Shown: piece by piece, positions 6,234-13,800 of the stretch | Numbering within the stretch: position 1 is the stretch's first letter | Layout of the letters: each line of letters opens with the position of its first letter | Assembly (NCBI GenBank): GCA_900754285.1 | Contig: CAAECB010000076.1 | Coordinates: 1 to 26,737 of the forward strand | DNA: 26,737 nucleotides | Direction of reading: 5' to 3' | From: Clostridia bacterium | GTDB lineage: Bacteria > Bacillota > Clostridia > TANB77 > CAG-508 | Notes under the pieces: model-generated | What the model was told of the DNA's origin: nothing | The model's input: the letters and a program-made list of their open reading frames with translations, nothing else | Database searches by the model: none | Position numbers and translations under genes: made by a program

Positions 6234-6905
6234 ATGGGGAAATTATTTGTGATTGAAGGTACAGATTCTAGTGGAAAACAAACACAATTGAAAAAGCTAA
6301 AAGAAAGATTTGACAAGAAAAATATTGAATATAAGAGTGTAAGTTTTCCAAATTATGAGAGTAATAGTTCAGAACTAGTAAAAATATATTTAAGTGGTGA
6401 ATTGGCAGAAAATCCTAAAGATATAAGTCCATATATAGCTTCAACATTTTATGCTGCAGATAGATATATAACTTTTAAAAGGGAATATGAAGAATATTAT
6501 AATAAAGGTGGAATTATATTAGCAGACAGATATACTACATCAAGCATGGTACATCAAGCTGGAAAAATAAAAGATGCAGATGAAAGAAAAAGATTTTTAG
6601 ATTGGTTATGGGATTTTGAATTTAATTTATATAGATTACCTGTTCCCACTCAAGTAATTTTTCTGAATATGCCTACAGAGTATGCAATTGAGTTAATGAA
6701 AAATAGAAAAAACAAAATTACACATGAAGAAAAAAAAGATATTCACGAAAGACATCTTGATCATTTAAGAGATGCCTATAATGAAGCTTTAAAGGTATCT
6801 AAAAAATATAATTGGTATGAAATTAAATGTGTAAAAGATGGAAAAATTCGTACAATAGATGAAATTCATGAAGAGGTTTTTAGAGAAGTAAAAAAATTTT
6901 TATAA
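6234..6905 (+). CDS. tmk: Thymidylate kinase
   Basis: 223 residues from ATG 6234, chosen because GGAGGA lies 6 bases upstream; an ATG six codons earlier lies before that ribosome-binding site. It phosphorylates dTMP to dTDP in the cytosol. P-loop GTDSSGKQT (about 9-17), the dTMP-binding FPNYESNSSELVKIYLSGE (about 39-57), the DRYTTSSMVHQ segment (DRY plus Gln, about 99-109), and the LID region KNRKNKITHEEKKDIHE (about 163-180) are all visible. The ESNSS insertion and the YAADRY segment resemble the clostridial type. Immediately followed (29 bases) by a small ORF. It normally sits near holB in other Bacillota; that linkage is not seen here. Confidence 0.9.
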   Translation: MGKLFVIEGTDSSGKQTQLKKLKERFDKKNIEYKSVSFPNYESNSSELVKIYLSGELAENPKDISPYIASTFYAADRYITFKREYEEYYNKGGIILADRYTTSSMVHQAGKIKDADERKRFLDWLWDFEFNLYRLPVPTQVIFLNMPTEYAIELMKNRKNKITHEEKKDIHERHLDHLRDAYNEALKVSKKYNWYEIKCVKDGKIRTIDEIHEEVFREVKKFL

Positions 6906-6934
6906 AAATAATAGTTAGAAGGGATGTAAGGAAA

Positions 6935-7072
6935 ATGTTTAAATTTGTAAAAGATGATTTTGATGAAAATACAGATGATATTTTAGACTCAATAAATAAA
7001 ATGATACAAAATGGTAAAAATGAGAAAAACGAAGAAAAAAGCCAAAAAGACGAGAAAAACGATGAAAACTAG
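6935..7072 (+). CDS. 45-residue charged hypothetical protein
   Basis: ATG 6935 is preceded by AGAAGGGATGTAAGGA. The product begins MFKFVKDDFDENTDDILDSI and ends in a low-complexity Lys/Glu/Asn/Asp tail. It is soluble and about half charged, with no Cys, no signal peptide and no recognised family. It lies 29 bases after tmk, so it may be cotranscribed, and directly before the OLE RNA promoter. The good ribosome-binding site and clean stop make it a plausible gene; the repetitive tail is a reason for caution. Confidence 0.45.
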   Translation: MFKFVKDDFDENTDDILDSINKMIQNGKNEKNEEKSQKDEKNDEN

Positions 7073-7124
7073 AAAAATTTAACAAAACTAAAAAATTAAA
7101 GACAAAAATAAATCAAAACAAAAT

Positions 7125-7153
7125 TTGGAATATTTTTGAAAAAATGTTATACT
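7125..7153 (+). promoter_or_regulatory. Promoter of OLE RNA
   Basis: TTGGAA (7125-7130), 17-base spacer, TATACT (7148-7153). The predicted start at 7160-7161 is exactly the first base of GATGGT, which pairs with ACCATC at the RNA's 3' end. Confidence 0.7.
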
Positions 7154-7160
7154 ATTAATC

Positions 7161-7722
7161 GATGGTGCATTATTCTAGTCATGCAATGTTTTACGAGGGT
7201 GGGGCTAAAAATCCACTAAAGAGCACATCGTTGAAGTTTCTTGTATTTGCGCGAAATGCCAGTTTTGTGTGAGTATAGGGAGTAAAGAATCTAGGGTATT
7301 ATGTAACGGCATACATAAGACTCCCTATTTTCGCGGAGGCTTAAATAGAAAAATTTAAGTATAACCTATGGTGAGTGCCAAGACACAAAATACATAGAGT
7401 AGCTTGTCTCGAGTGAATGTGAGGGGATTGATTTTTTATGATATTTATATTTTGGCCAAGTGTAAATAATCTGTGTTATGAAACCATATTTGCAAAAAAG
7501 ACTAGTAAAACAAGTTTGTATGTTAAGGAAAACTTCTAGAATGTTTGCTATCACTAGCATGAAAGTCTAGGGATTAAGGTACAGATTTAAGTGGCGATCT
7601 GGTGTCTATTTTTATAATAGATGCATCCCTTAAACGGAAACGGCTAAGACAGTAATGTCAAGCGGGAGGTAGAGAAATTCAACCAGACCTAAACTGTAAA
7701 ATTTACTTAGACTTTTACCATC
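7161..7722 (+). ncRNA. ole: OLE (ornate, large, extremophilic) RNA
   Basis: About 560 noncoding bases, much more GC-rich in blocks than the surroundings, placed directly upstream of an oapA-like gene, as in known OLE loci. The ends pair (GATGGT 7161-7166 with ACCATC 7717-7722). Internal helices are visible: ATAGGGAGT/ACTCCCTAT (7275-7283 with 7320-7328) enclosing TTATGT/ACATAA; TCTATT/AATAGA near 7600-7625; GACA-GTAA-TGTC near 7649-7660. Single-stranded conserved-looking runs include GGGGCTAAAAATCC near 7201 and AAGCGGGAGGTAGAG near 7661. OLE RNA forms a membrane ribonucleoprotein with OapA and is linked to stress from Mg2+, alcohol and cold in Halalkalibacterium (Bacillus) halodurans. Length is close to the usual 600 nt. 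Assignment is from context and recalled features, not an alignment. Confidence 0.82.
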
Positions 7723-7779
7723 AAAAACTATAAAAAAATAAATGTAAATAAAAAACATTAAAAAGGAGCAAAATAAGTA

Positions 7780-8340
7780 ATGGAAAAAAATAAAAAAGAA
7801 GAACACTCGGAAAATTCAACATTAAAATGGTTTATTCAAGTATTTACAATGACATTTATATTGTCAATCATATTTTCTTATGTATCAACAAATGGAGTAT
7901 CAAATCTAAGTTTAATACCAGCATGTTTAATACTAATTTTAGTGATAGCAACAGGTATTTTATTCGATATAATTGGTGTAGCTGTTACTGTAGCAAATGA
8001 AGAGGAATTTCATGCAAAAGCTACAAAAAAAGTCAAAGGTTCAAAAAATTCAATAAAGTTAATAAAAAATGCATCAAAAGTTGCCAATATATGTGCAGAT
8101 GTTATTGGTGATATTTGTGGTGTCTTAAGTGGGGCAATAAGTGCATTAATAGCAGTTAAAGTAACAAATCAATTTGGTTGGAATTTTAATTTGCAGTTTT
8201 TGTTGAGTGCATTGGTGTCAGCTATAACAGTTGGTGGAAAGGCAATTGGTAAAGAAGTTGCAAATAAGGAGTCAACTCGAATAGTATATGCAGTTGGTGT
8301 TTTTGGGGACGGACTCAAAAAACACCATCGAAAAAAATGA
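7780..8340 (+). CDS. oapA: OLE-associated protein A (OapA), small CorB/CNNM-like membrane protein
   Basis: 186 residues, the normal OapA size, with four predicted membrane segments (about 14-35, 43-70, 100-127, 134-155). The segments FDIIGVAVTVANEEEFHAKATKKVKGS and NICADVIGDICGVLSGAISALI are typical of the family often annotated as 'Mg2+ and Co2+ transporter CorB', which resembles the DUF21/CNNM membrane domain. OapA binds OLE RNA and anchors it to the cell membrane; here the RNA ends 57 bases upstream. The final residues GVFGDGLKKHHRKK are encoded by a repeat hairpin (8295-8327), so the native C-terminus has probably been replaced. The start follows AAGGAG, 11 bases away. Confidence 0.85.
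   Translation: MEKNKKEEHSENSTLKWFIQVFTMTFILSIIFSYVSTNGVSNLSLIPACLILILVIATGILFDIIGVAVTVANEEEFHAKATKKVKGSKNSIKLIKNASKVANICADVIGDICGVLSGAISALIAVKVTNQFGWNFNLQFLLSALVSAITVGGKAIGKEVANKESTRIVYAVGVFGDGLKKHHRKK
8295..8327. repeat. Constant-loop hairpin inside the 3' end of oapA
   Basis: Arms TGGTGTTTTT and AAAAACACCA (10 bp, perfect) around the 13-nt loop GGGGACGGACTCA. Same loop as the left ends of the two 300-bp repeats, different stem. It lies within the coding frame and supplies the last dozen codons of oapA. Confidence 0.8.
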
Positions 8341-8349
8341 TAATTTTGT

Positions 8350-8394
8350 GGGGTTGCGATGATTTGGGGACGGAACAAAAATCATCGCAGCCCC
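8350..8394. repeat. Constant-loop hairpin between oapA and the SDR gene
   Basis: A 16-bp stem, GGGGTTGCGATGATTT with AAATCATCGCAGCCCC (one T-G pair), around loop GGGGACGGAACAA. It is the most stable of the six hairpins and unrelated in stem sequence to the others. There is no T-run immediately after the stem, so it is not a simple terminator. Confidence 0.8.
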
Positions 8395-8430
8395 TAAAAT
8401 CATCAAAAAAATAATTAGGAGGATTTGAAT

Positions 8431-9177
8431 ATGAAGGCACTTATAACAGGAGCTTCTTCAGGAATAGGGAGAGATATAGCTAGAGTTTTAGATAAAAAAG
8501 GATATGAATTAGTTCTAGTGGCAAGAGATGACGAAAAACTAAAAGAAATTGCTAAAGAACTAAAGAAAGCGGAAATTATATCAACAGATTTATCAATTGA
8601 AGAAAATTGTAAAAAAATTTATGAACAAGTACCAGATATAGATTTACTGGTGAATAATGCAGGATTTGGCGATTGTGGTAATTTTACAAAAACAAGTTTA
8701 GAAAAAGAAATAAAAATGATACAGACAAATGTGATTGCATATCATATTTTGACGAAATTATATTTGATTGATTTTAAAAACAAAAATAGTGGTAGAATTT
8801 TAAATGTTGCATCTATTGCTGGTTTTATGCCAGGTCCACTTATGAGTACTTATTATGCAACAAAATCATATGTTGTAAGACTAAGTGAAAGTATAAGAGA
8901 AGAATTGAAACAAGAAAAATCAAATGTAAAGATTTCAATACTTTGTCCAGGTCCAGTAGATACAAATTTTAATAAAGTGGCAAATGTTAAATTTCATCTA
9001 AGAGAAGCAAACAGTATGAAAGTAGCAGAATATGCAATAAAAAAATTAGAAAAAAATAAGTTTTATATTGTACCTGGAATTGATATAAAATTGGCTAGAT
9101 TTTTTTCAAAAATAACACCTAATAATTTAATTTCTAAAATAACTTATAGAATTCAAAAAAGAAAACTTCATACATGA
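8431..9177 (+). CDS. Short-chain dehydrogenase/reductase (SDR), classical type
   Basis: 248 residues from ATG 8431, eight bases after AGGAGG; a TTG two codons earlier is less likely. NAD(P)-dependent oxidoreductase of cytosolic type. Motifs: TGASSGIG cofactor loop (about 6-13), NNAG (about 77-80), catalytic Ser in VASIAG (about 130-135), and YATKS (Tyr and Lys, about 146-150), then PGPVDT. The Arg in LVLVARDD after beta-2 suggests NADP(H) preference. The C-terminal extension resembles the DltE/YqjQ-like SDRs. Substrate not predictable. It follows the hairpin pair after oapA and has no clear promoter of its own. Confidence 0.88.
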   Translation: MKALITGASSGIGRDIARVLDKKGYELVLVARDDEKLKEIAKELKKAEIISTDLSIEENCKKIYEQVPDIDLLVNNAGFGDCGNFTKTSLEKEIKMIQTNVIAYHILTKLYLIDFKNKNSGRILNVASIAGFMPGPLMSTYYATKSYVVRLSESIREELKQEKSNVKISILCPGPVDTNFNKVANVKFHLREANSMKVAEYAIKKLEKNKFYIVPGIDIKLARFFSKITPNNLISKITYRIQKRKLHT

Positions 9178-9196
9178 ACAAAATTAAGAAAAAGTC

Positions 9197-9225
9197 TTGA
9201 CAGATACAAACAAAAGTTCTATAAT
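9197..9225 (+). promoter_or_regulatory. Consensus promoter with a LexA-like (SOS) box in the spacer
   Basis: TTGACA (9197-9202), 17-base spacer, TATAAT (9220-9225). Within the spacer, AAACAAAAGTTC (9208-9219) is the reverse complement of GAAC-N4-GTTT, the clostridial LexA-box form. This position would let LexA shut the promoter, fitting a Y-family polymerase gene. Confidence 0.65.
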
Positions 9226-9242
9226 AACAACAGGTGATAATA

Positions 9243-10454
9243 ATGGAAAGGCAAATTTTACATGTTGATGTAAATAATGCGTTTTTAAGCTGGACGGCTG
9301 TTGAAATGCTGAAAAATGGAAGTCAAATTGATATAAGGGAAATACCATCAATTATTGGTGGAGATGAAAGTAAACGTTCTGGAATAGTATTAGCTAAAAG
9401 TCCTAAAGCAAAAGAATTTGGAATAAAAACTGCAGAAACAATATACCAAGCTAGAATGAAATGTCCAAGTGTAAAAATATATAAATCAGATTTTAAAGTG
9501 TATCAAAAATATTCTAATATGTTATATAAATTATTACAAGAATATACAGATAAAATAGAAAGATTTAGTATTGATGAGTGTTTTTTAGATATGACAAATT
9601 ATTTAATGAAAAGAACATTAATAGAGGTAGCACAGGAAATACATGTTAGAGTGAAAAATGAATTAGGATTTACAGTAAATATAGGAGTTGCAAATAATAA
9701 ATTACTTGCAAAAATGGCCTCAGATTTTACAAAACCAGATAAGATACATACATTATATGCAAATGAAATAAGACAAAAAATGTGGCATTTACCAGTATCA
9801 GAGTTATTTATGTTAGGAAGAAGAACTGTTCCCAAATTGCAAAACATGCAGATAAGAACAATAGGTGATTTAGCAAATACTAATAAAGAATTGTTAACGA
9901 AAAAGTTTGGAAAACATGGCTTACAAATGTGGGAGTATGCAAATGGAATAGATAATAGTGAAGTAAAATATTTGCAGGAAAAACCAAAAGGAATAGGTAA
10001 TTCTATTACATTACCAGAAAATATTTCGGAAATAGAAAAATTAGAAGAAATATTATTATCATTATCAGAACAAGTAACTTATAGGTTAAGAAAATATAAA
10101 ATGAAAGCAAAAGTTGTAAATGTACAATTAAGAACAAAGGATTTTGTAGATTCAAGTCACCAAGAGAAATTAGAATATCCAACAGCAAGCACAAAAGAAA
10201 TTTATAAAAAAGCCAAAAAATTGTTAATTAATATGTATAAACCATATACACCAATTAGGCTTGTAGGATTAAGAGTAGATGGATTAGAAGAAAATGAAAT
10301 GCAACAAACAACATTATTTGAGCCTAAAGAGGATAAAAAACAGGAAAAATTAGATAAAGTAATAGATGAATTTAAAAATAAATATGGATATAATTTTATT
10401 ACAAGAGCAGGGAGAATGGAAGTGAAAAATTTGAAATTTAAAGGTGAAGAATAA
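9243..10454 (+). CDS. dinB: Y-family DNA polymerase (Pol IV/DinB-like)
   Basis: 403 residues from ATG 9243, next to AGGTGAT; a GTG at 9234 is in frame but overlaps the ribosome-binding site. Error-prone translesion polymerase. Catalytic residues visible: Asp9 in HVDVNNAF and Asp111-Glu112 in FSIDECFLDM. The palm/finger segment ESKRSGIVLAKSPKAKEFGIKTAE and helix-hairpin-helix region MQIRTIGDLANTNKELLTKKFG (about 200-225) precede the little-finger domain with VVNVQLRTKDF. The conserved Tyr/Phe steric gate is in NNAFLSW. The TTLFEPKEDKKQEKLDKVIDEF tail resembles a beta-clamp-binding stretch (QTTLF). The consensus promoter carries a LexA-like box, indicating SOS control. Confidence 0.88.
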   Translation: MERQILHVDVNNAFLSWTAVEMLKNGSQIDIREIPSIIGGDESKRSGIVLAKSPKAKEFGIKTAETIYQARMKCPSVKIYKSDFKVYQKYSNMLYKLLQEYTDKIERFSIDECFLDMTNYLMKRTLIEVAQEIHVRVKNELGFTVNIGVANNKLLAKMASDFTKPDKIHTLYANEIRQKMWHLPVSELFMLGRRTVPKLQNMQIRTIGDLANTNKELLTKKFGKHGLQMWEYANGIDNSEVKYLQEKPKGIGNSITLPENISEIEKLEEILLSLSEQVTYRLRKYKMKAKVVNVQLRTKDFVDSSHQEKLEYPTASTKEIYKKAKKLLINMYKPYTPIRLVGLRVDGLEENEMQQTTLFEPKEDKKQEKLDKVIDEFKNKYGYNFITRAGRMEVKNLKFKGEE

Positions 10455-10612
10455 TAAGATAGGAATAATTTAAATAAAATATAAGTAATATTAAAATAAG
10501 AAAATAAAATATAAGTAACATTTTAAGATGTATGAAGTTAAATAGGATATATATTATGTCGAATTACCATAAAATCTGTCAATGAAAAAAGGAAAAAAAT
10601 TCCAAAAAGTAC

Positions 10613-10641
10613 TTGAAAAATTTTTTAAATAGGTTTATTAT
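10613..10641 (+). promoter_or_regulatory. Promoter of the DUF6514 gene
   Basis: TTGAAA (10613-10618), 17-base spacer, TATTAT (10636-10641). Nothing else is recognised in the gap 10455-10694, which is AT-rich and noncoding. Confidence 0.5.
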
Positions 10642-10694
10642 AAAAAAAACATTGAGATTATATGAAAAGATATAGAAAATGAGGGGGAATTCGA

Positions 10695-11018
10695 ATGAAA
10701 ACATTTTTTGGAGGTAAGTTTATTGCTAAATCGAAATTGGAGAAAGAAGGGATATTTTATCCAATAAAATTAGAGTACTACAAAAGTATTGAAAAAGATG
10801 AAAACAGACCAAATAACAATTATGTGAAGTTTGGAATAAGTGTAGTAAAAACAGAATATATCCCAGATAACATAAAAATTGTGTCAAGAGAGGTAAAAGA
10901 CATAAGTACAGATGAAAGCAAAATAGAAAATTTATTGGCAATACTTAAAGAAAAAGAAGTTACTCCAGTTGCGGTTGAAGAAATAATAAAAGATTTACAA
11001 CCAGAATATCTTAGCTAA
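10695..11018 (+). CDS. DUF6514 family protein
   Basis: 107 residues. The pattern YPIKLEYYKSIEKDENR..NYVKFGISVVKTEYIPDNIKIVSREVKDISTDESKIENLLAILKEKEVTPVAVEEIIKDL matches small clostridial proteins of this family: a short beta sheet ('Y.l.Yyi.E', 'yGi.i.K'), then 'v.dIs.....i..ll..l....VtPi.l.eiieD.l'. Function unknown; probably soluble and cytoplasmic. Strong GAGGGGG ribosome-binding site seven bases before ATG, own promoter, terminator at 11029-11076: a single-gene unit. Confidence 0.65.
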   Translation: MKTFFGGKFIAKSKLEKEGIFYPIKLEYYKSIEKDENRPNNNYVKFGISVVKTEYIPDNIKIVSREVKDISTDESKIENLLAILKEKEVTPVAVEEIIKDLQPEYLS

Positions 11019-11028
11019 AAATATTTAA

Positions 11029-11076
11029 ATCAGTTACAGTAAAATGTTTACAAAACATAAAACTGTAACTAATTTT
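11029..11076 (+). terminator. Intrinsic terminator after the DUF6514 gene
   Basis: Stem CAGTTACAGT...ACTGTAACT(A) with a 20-base AT-rich loop, followed by AATTTTTA. Confidence 0.65.
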
Positions 11077-11097
11077 TACTTAAAATGAAAAAAAAAC

Positions 11098-11126
11098 TTG
11101 CAAAATCCCTGAATATAGTCTAAAAT
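11098..11126 (+). promoter_or_regulatory. Promoter of topA
   Basis: TTGCAA (11098-11103), 17-base spacer, TAAAAT (11121-11126). The leader to topA is about 140 bases and otherwise featureless. Confidence 0.55.
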
Positions 11127-11270
11127 ACTGTAAGAGTAAAATAAGAAAGCATGGCTAAAAAATAATATTTAAGTAGTAAGGAAAAATTATATAGTGGTTT
11201 TAAATTAAAAATTAATTAGTAAATATTATTTTTTGACCAGATTTCTGCCTTTAGAAAGGAATGAATAAAG

Positions 11271-13391
11271 ATGGCAGATAAATTAATAATAGTTGAATCT
11301 CCAGCAAAAGCAAATACAATAAAAAAATTCTTAGGAGGAAGTACAAAAGTAGTTGCTTCAATGGGACATATTAGAGATTTACCAAAATCAAAAATGGGAA
11401 TAGATATAGAACATGACTTTGAACCACAATATATAAATATAAGGGGAAAAGGTGATTTAATAAAAACACTGAAAAAAGATGCAAAACAGGCTAAAACAGT
11501 ATATTTAGCAACTGACCCTGACCGTGAGGGAGAAGCAATAGCTTGGCATTTGGCAACAATATTAAATGATGATGCAAAAAAGATTACAAGAGTAACATTT
11601 AATGAAATTACAAAAACAGCAGTACAAAAGGCTATAAAAGAGCCAAGGGATATAGATATAAATTTAGTTGATGCGCAACAAGCAAGAAGGGTATTAGATA
11701 GAATTGTTGGATATAAAATAAGTCCTGTTTTATGGAAAAAGGTAAAAAGAGGGCTTTCAGCAGGTAGAGTACAATCAGTAGCAGTAAAATTAATAGTTGA
11801 TAGAGAAGAAGAAATAGAAAAATTTATACCAGAAGAATATTGGAATATATATGCAGATTTAAAAGATGAAAAAAGCAAAAAAATATTCCAGGCAAGATTT
11901 TTTGGGAAAAACGGTAAAAAACAAGAAATTCATTCACAAGATGAAACAAATGAAATATTAGAAAATATTAAGAATGCAAAATATATTGTAACAGAAGTAA
12001 AAAAAGGTGAGAGGAGGAGAACACCTGCACCACCTTTTACTACAAGTACAATGCAACAAGAAGCATCAAGGAAATTAGGATTCACTTTAAAGAAAACAAT
12101 GTCTGTAGCTCAAGGATTATATGAGGGTGTAAAAATTTCTGGAAAAGGAACAATCGGATTAATAACATATATGAGAACAGATTCTACAAGAATTTCAGAA
12201 GAGGCAAGAGCGGCTGCAAAAGAGCAAATAGTGGCTAAATATGGAGAAAAATATTATGAAAACCGTTACTATAAAACAGGAAAAGATGCTCAAGATGCAC
12301 ATGAAGGTATAAGACCAACATATATAAATATTGATCCAGATAGCATAAAAAGTGAATTAACACCAGATCAATATAAATTATATAGATTAATATATAATCG
12401 TTTTATGGCAAGCCAAATGAAACCAGCAATTTATGATACAATGGCAGTTAATATAAAGGCAAATGAATATGATTTTAAGGCTAATGGACAAAATTTAAGA
12501 TTTAAAGGTTTTATGACTTTGTATGTAGAAGGAACAGATGGAAAAGAAGAACAAGAAGAAGATATGTTACCAGAGTTGATAGAAAATCAAGAAGTTAAAC
12601 TAGAAAAAATTAATCCAAAACAAAGTTTTACAGAGCCACCAGCAAGGTATACAGAAGCAAGTTTAGTAAAAGCTTTGGAGGAAAAAGGAATAGGTAGACC
12701 TAGTACATATTCTCCTACAATTACAACAATATTAGAAAGAAGATATATAGAAAAGTTGCAAAAACAGTTGCATCCAACAGAATTAGGTAGAATAGTAAAT
12801 AAATTGTTGATTGAAAATTTTTCGGATGTTATAAATGTAGAATTCACAGCTAGAATAGAAAATGAATTTGATGAAATAGCAGAAGGAAAAGAAGAATGGA
12901 AAAAAATGATACGTGAATTCTATGGCCCATTTGAAGAAGAAGTAGAAAAAGTAGAAAAAGAATTGGAACATGTAAAGTTAGTTGATGAAGTATCTGATGT
13001 ACAGTGTGAAAAATGTGGAAGAATGATGGTATACAAATATGGAAGATATGGAAAATTTTTAGCATGTCCAGGATTTCCAGAGTGTAGAAATATAAAACCA
13101 ATAGTAGAAACAATTGATGTACCTTGTCCAAAATGTGGGGCAAAAGTACAAGTACGTAAAACAAAGAGAAGAAAAAATTATTATATATGTGAAAACAACC
13201 CAAAATCATGTGATTATATTTCATGGAATAAACCAAAAGTTGGTGAAAAATGGAATCCAGAAGATGCAGCAGATATAAATACAAAAACAGAAAAAGCAAA
13301 AAAGAGTACTAAGAAAGTTACTAAAACAACAAGAAAAACTGCAAAAAATAAGACAGCTAAGTCTGCTAAAACTTCTAAAAGTAAAAAGTAA
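11271..13391 (+). CDS. topA: DNA topoisomerase I (type IA)
   Basis: 706 residues, the usual Bacillota length. It relaxes negative supercoils by transient single-strand cleavage. Toprim domain at the N-terminus (ESPAKANTIKKFLG, about 8-21; acidic triad in DPDREGEAIAWH, about 82-93), catalytic Tyr300 in GLITYMRTDSTRIS, and 'GIGRPSTYSPTI' (about 472-483). The C-terminus carries a four-Cys zinc ribbon (CEKCGRMM...CPGFPEC, about 577-605), a second one (CPKCGAK...CENNPKSC), and a Lys/Thr-rich tail of about 40 residues (TKKVTKTTRKTAKNKTAKSA) for nonspecific DNA contact. The Shine-Dalgarno AGAAAGGA is followed at once by an out-of-frame ATG giving MNKDGR that overlaps the true start. Confidence 0.97.
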   Translation: MADKLIIVESPAKANTIKKFLGGSTKVVASMGHIRDLPKSKMGIDIEHDFEPQYINIRGKGDLIKTLKKDAKQAKTVYLATDPDREGEAIAWHLATILNDDAKKITRVTFNEITKTAVQKAIKEPRDIDINLVDAQQARRVLDRIVGYKISPVLWKKVKRGLSAGRVQSVAVKLIVDREEEIEKFIPEEYWNIYADLKDEKSKKIFQARFFGKNGKKQEIHSQDETNEILENIKNAKYIVTEVKKGERRRTPAPPFTTSTMQQEASRKLGFTLKKTMSVAQGLYEGVKISGKGTIGLITYMRTDSTRISEEARAAAKEQIVAKYGEKYYENRYYKTGKDAQDAHEGIRPTYINIDPDSIKSELTPDQYKLYRLIYNRFMASQMKPAIYDTMAVNIKANEYDFKANGQNLRFKGFMTLYVEGTDGKEEQEEDMLPELIENQEVKLEKINPKQSFTEPPARYTEASLVKALEEKGIGRPSTYSPTITTILERRYIEKLQKQLHPTELGRIVNKLLIENFSDVINVEFTARIENEFDEIAEGKEEWKKMIREFYGPFEEEVEKVEKELEHVKLVDEVSDVQCEKCGRMMVYKYGRYGKFLACPGFPECRNIKPIVETIDVPCPKCGAKVQVRKTKRRKNYYICENNPKSCDYISWNKPKVGEKWNPEDAADINTKTEKAKKSTKKVTKTTRKTAKNKTAKSAKTSKSKK

Positions 13392-13501
13392 AATGGCATA
13401 ATAATTTTTATTTTGAATATACTTAAATAGAGATTGCTAATATAGAATTGATAAAGGATATTTAATTTAGCGAATTGTTAGCAAAAAAATTTATATATGC
13501 C

Positions 13502-13530
13502 TTGACAATATGTGAAAAATTTGTTATTAT
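13502..13530 (+). promoter_or_regulatory. tRNA operon promoter
   Basis: TTGACA (13502-13507), 17-base spacer, TATTAT (13525-13530); start predicted about 20 bases before tRNA-Gly. Confidence 0.7.
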
Positions 13531-13558
13531 AATAGACGTATTGAAAAGAGGTATATAT

Positions 13559-13634
13559 GCGGGAATAGCTCAGTTGATAGAGCGCTGCCTTGCCAAGGCA
13601 GAGGTCGCGGGTTTGAGCCCCGTTTCCCGCTCCA
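13559..13634 (+). tRNA. tRNA-Gly (anticodon GCC)
   Basis: 76 bases with encoded CCA. Acceptor GCGGGAA/TTCCCGC, D-arm AGCTCAGTTGATAGAGC, anticodon stem CTGCC/GGCAG with loop TTGCCAA, T-arm GCGGGTTTGAGCCCCGT, discriminator T. Confidence 0.97.
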
Positions 13635-13649
13635 TATATATTAAATTAT

Positions 13650-13723
13650 GGCGATATAGCCAAGCGGTAAGGCACGAGTCTGCAAAACTCTGATCCCCGG
13701 TTCGATTCCGGGTGTCGCCTCCA
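13650..13723 (+). tRNA. tRNA-Cys (anticodon GCA)
   Basis: 74 bases with encoded CCA. Acceptor GGCGATA/TGTCGCC (one G-T pair), anticodon stem GAGT/ACTC with loop CTGCAAA, T-arm CCCGGTTCGATTCCGGG, discriminator T as required for Cys. It lies 15 bases after tRNA-Gly and shares its promoter. Confidence 0.97.
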
Positions 13724-13731
13724 AAAAACTA

Positions 13732-13800
13732 TCCCTATTTGATAGAATTTGAGAATATCTAACAATATCTCAATTTTATTAAATAGGGAATTTTTATTAT
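13732..13800. terminator. Terminator after the tRNA pair, shared with the convergent gene
   Basis: Outer stem TCCCTATTT/AAATAGGGA, inner GAGAATAT/AATATCTC, followed by ATTTTTATT. The minus-strand gene ends at 13797, so it probably acts in both directions. Confidence 0.7.

Noticed and set aside
7366..7560. 64-residue minus-strand ORF
   Set aside because: It lies inside the OLE RNA, with no ribosome-binding site and a composition set by RNA structure.
7161..7722. Riboswitch or group II intron for the 560-nt RNA
   Set aside because: Too long for a riboswitch, no intron-encoded protein or domain V, and the position before oapA fits OLE.
8350..8394. Ordinary rho-independent terminator after oapA
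   Set aside because: The stem is followed by CTAAAATC instead of a T-run, and the loop belongs to the repeat family.
10006..10194. Minus-strand ORF within the polymerase gene
   Set aside because: Antisense shadow without start signals; the plus-strand frame carries the catalytic motifs.
11216..11878. 220-residue minus-strand ORF
   Set aside because: Antisense shadow of the start of topA; no ribosome-binding site and no family pattern.
13475..13693. 72-residue ORF over the tRNA genes
   Set aside because: It is translated tRNA sequence (the familiar GIAQLIERCLAKAEVAGLSPVSRSI artefact).
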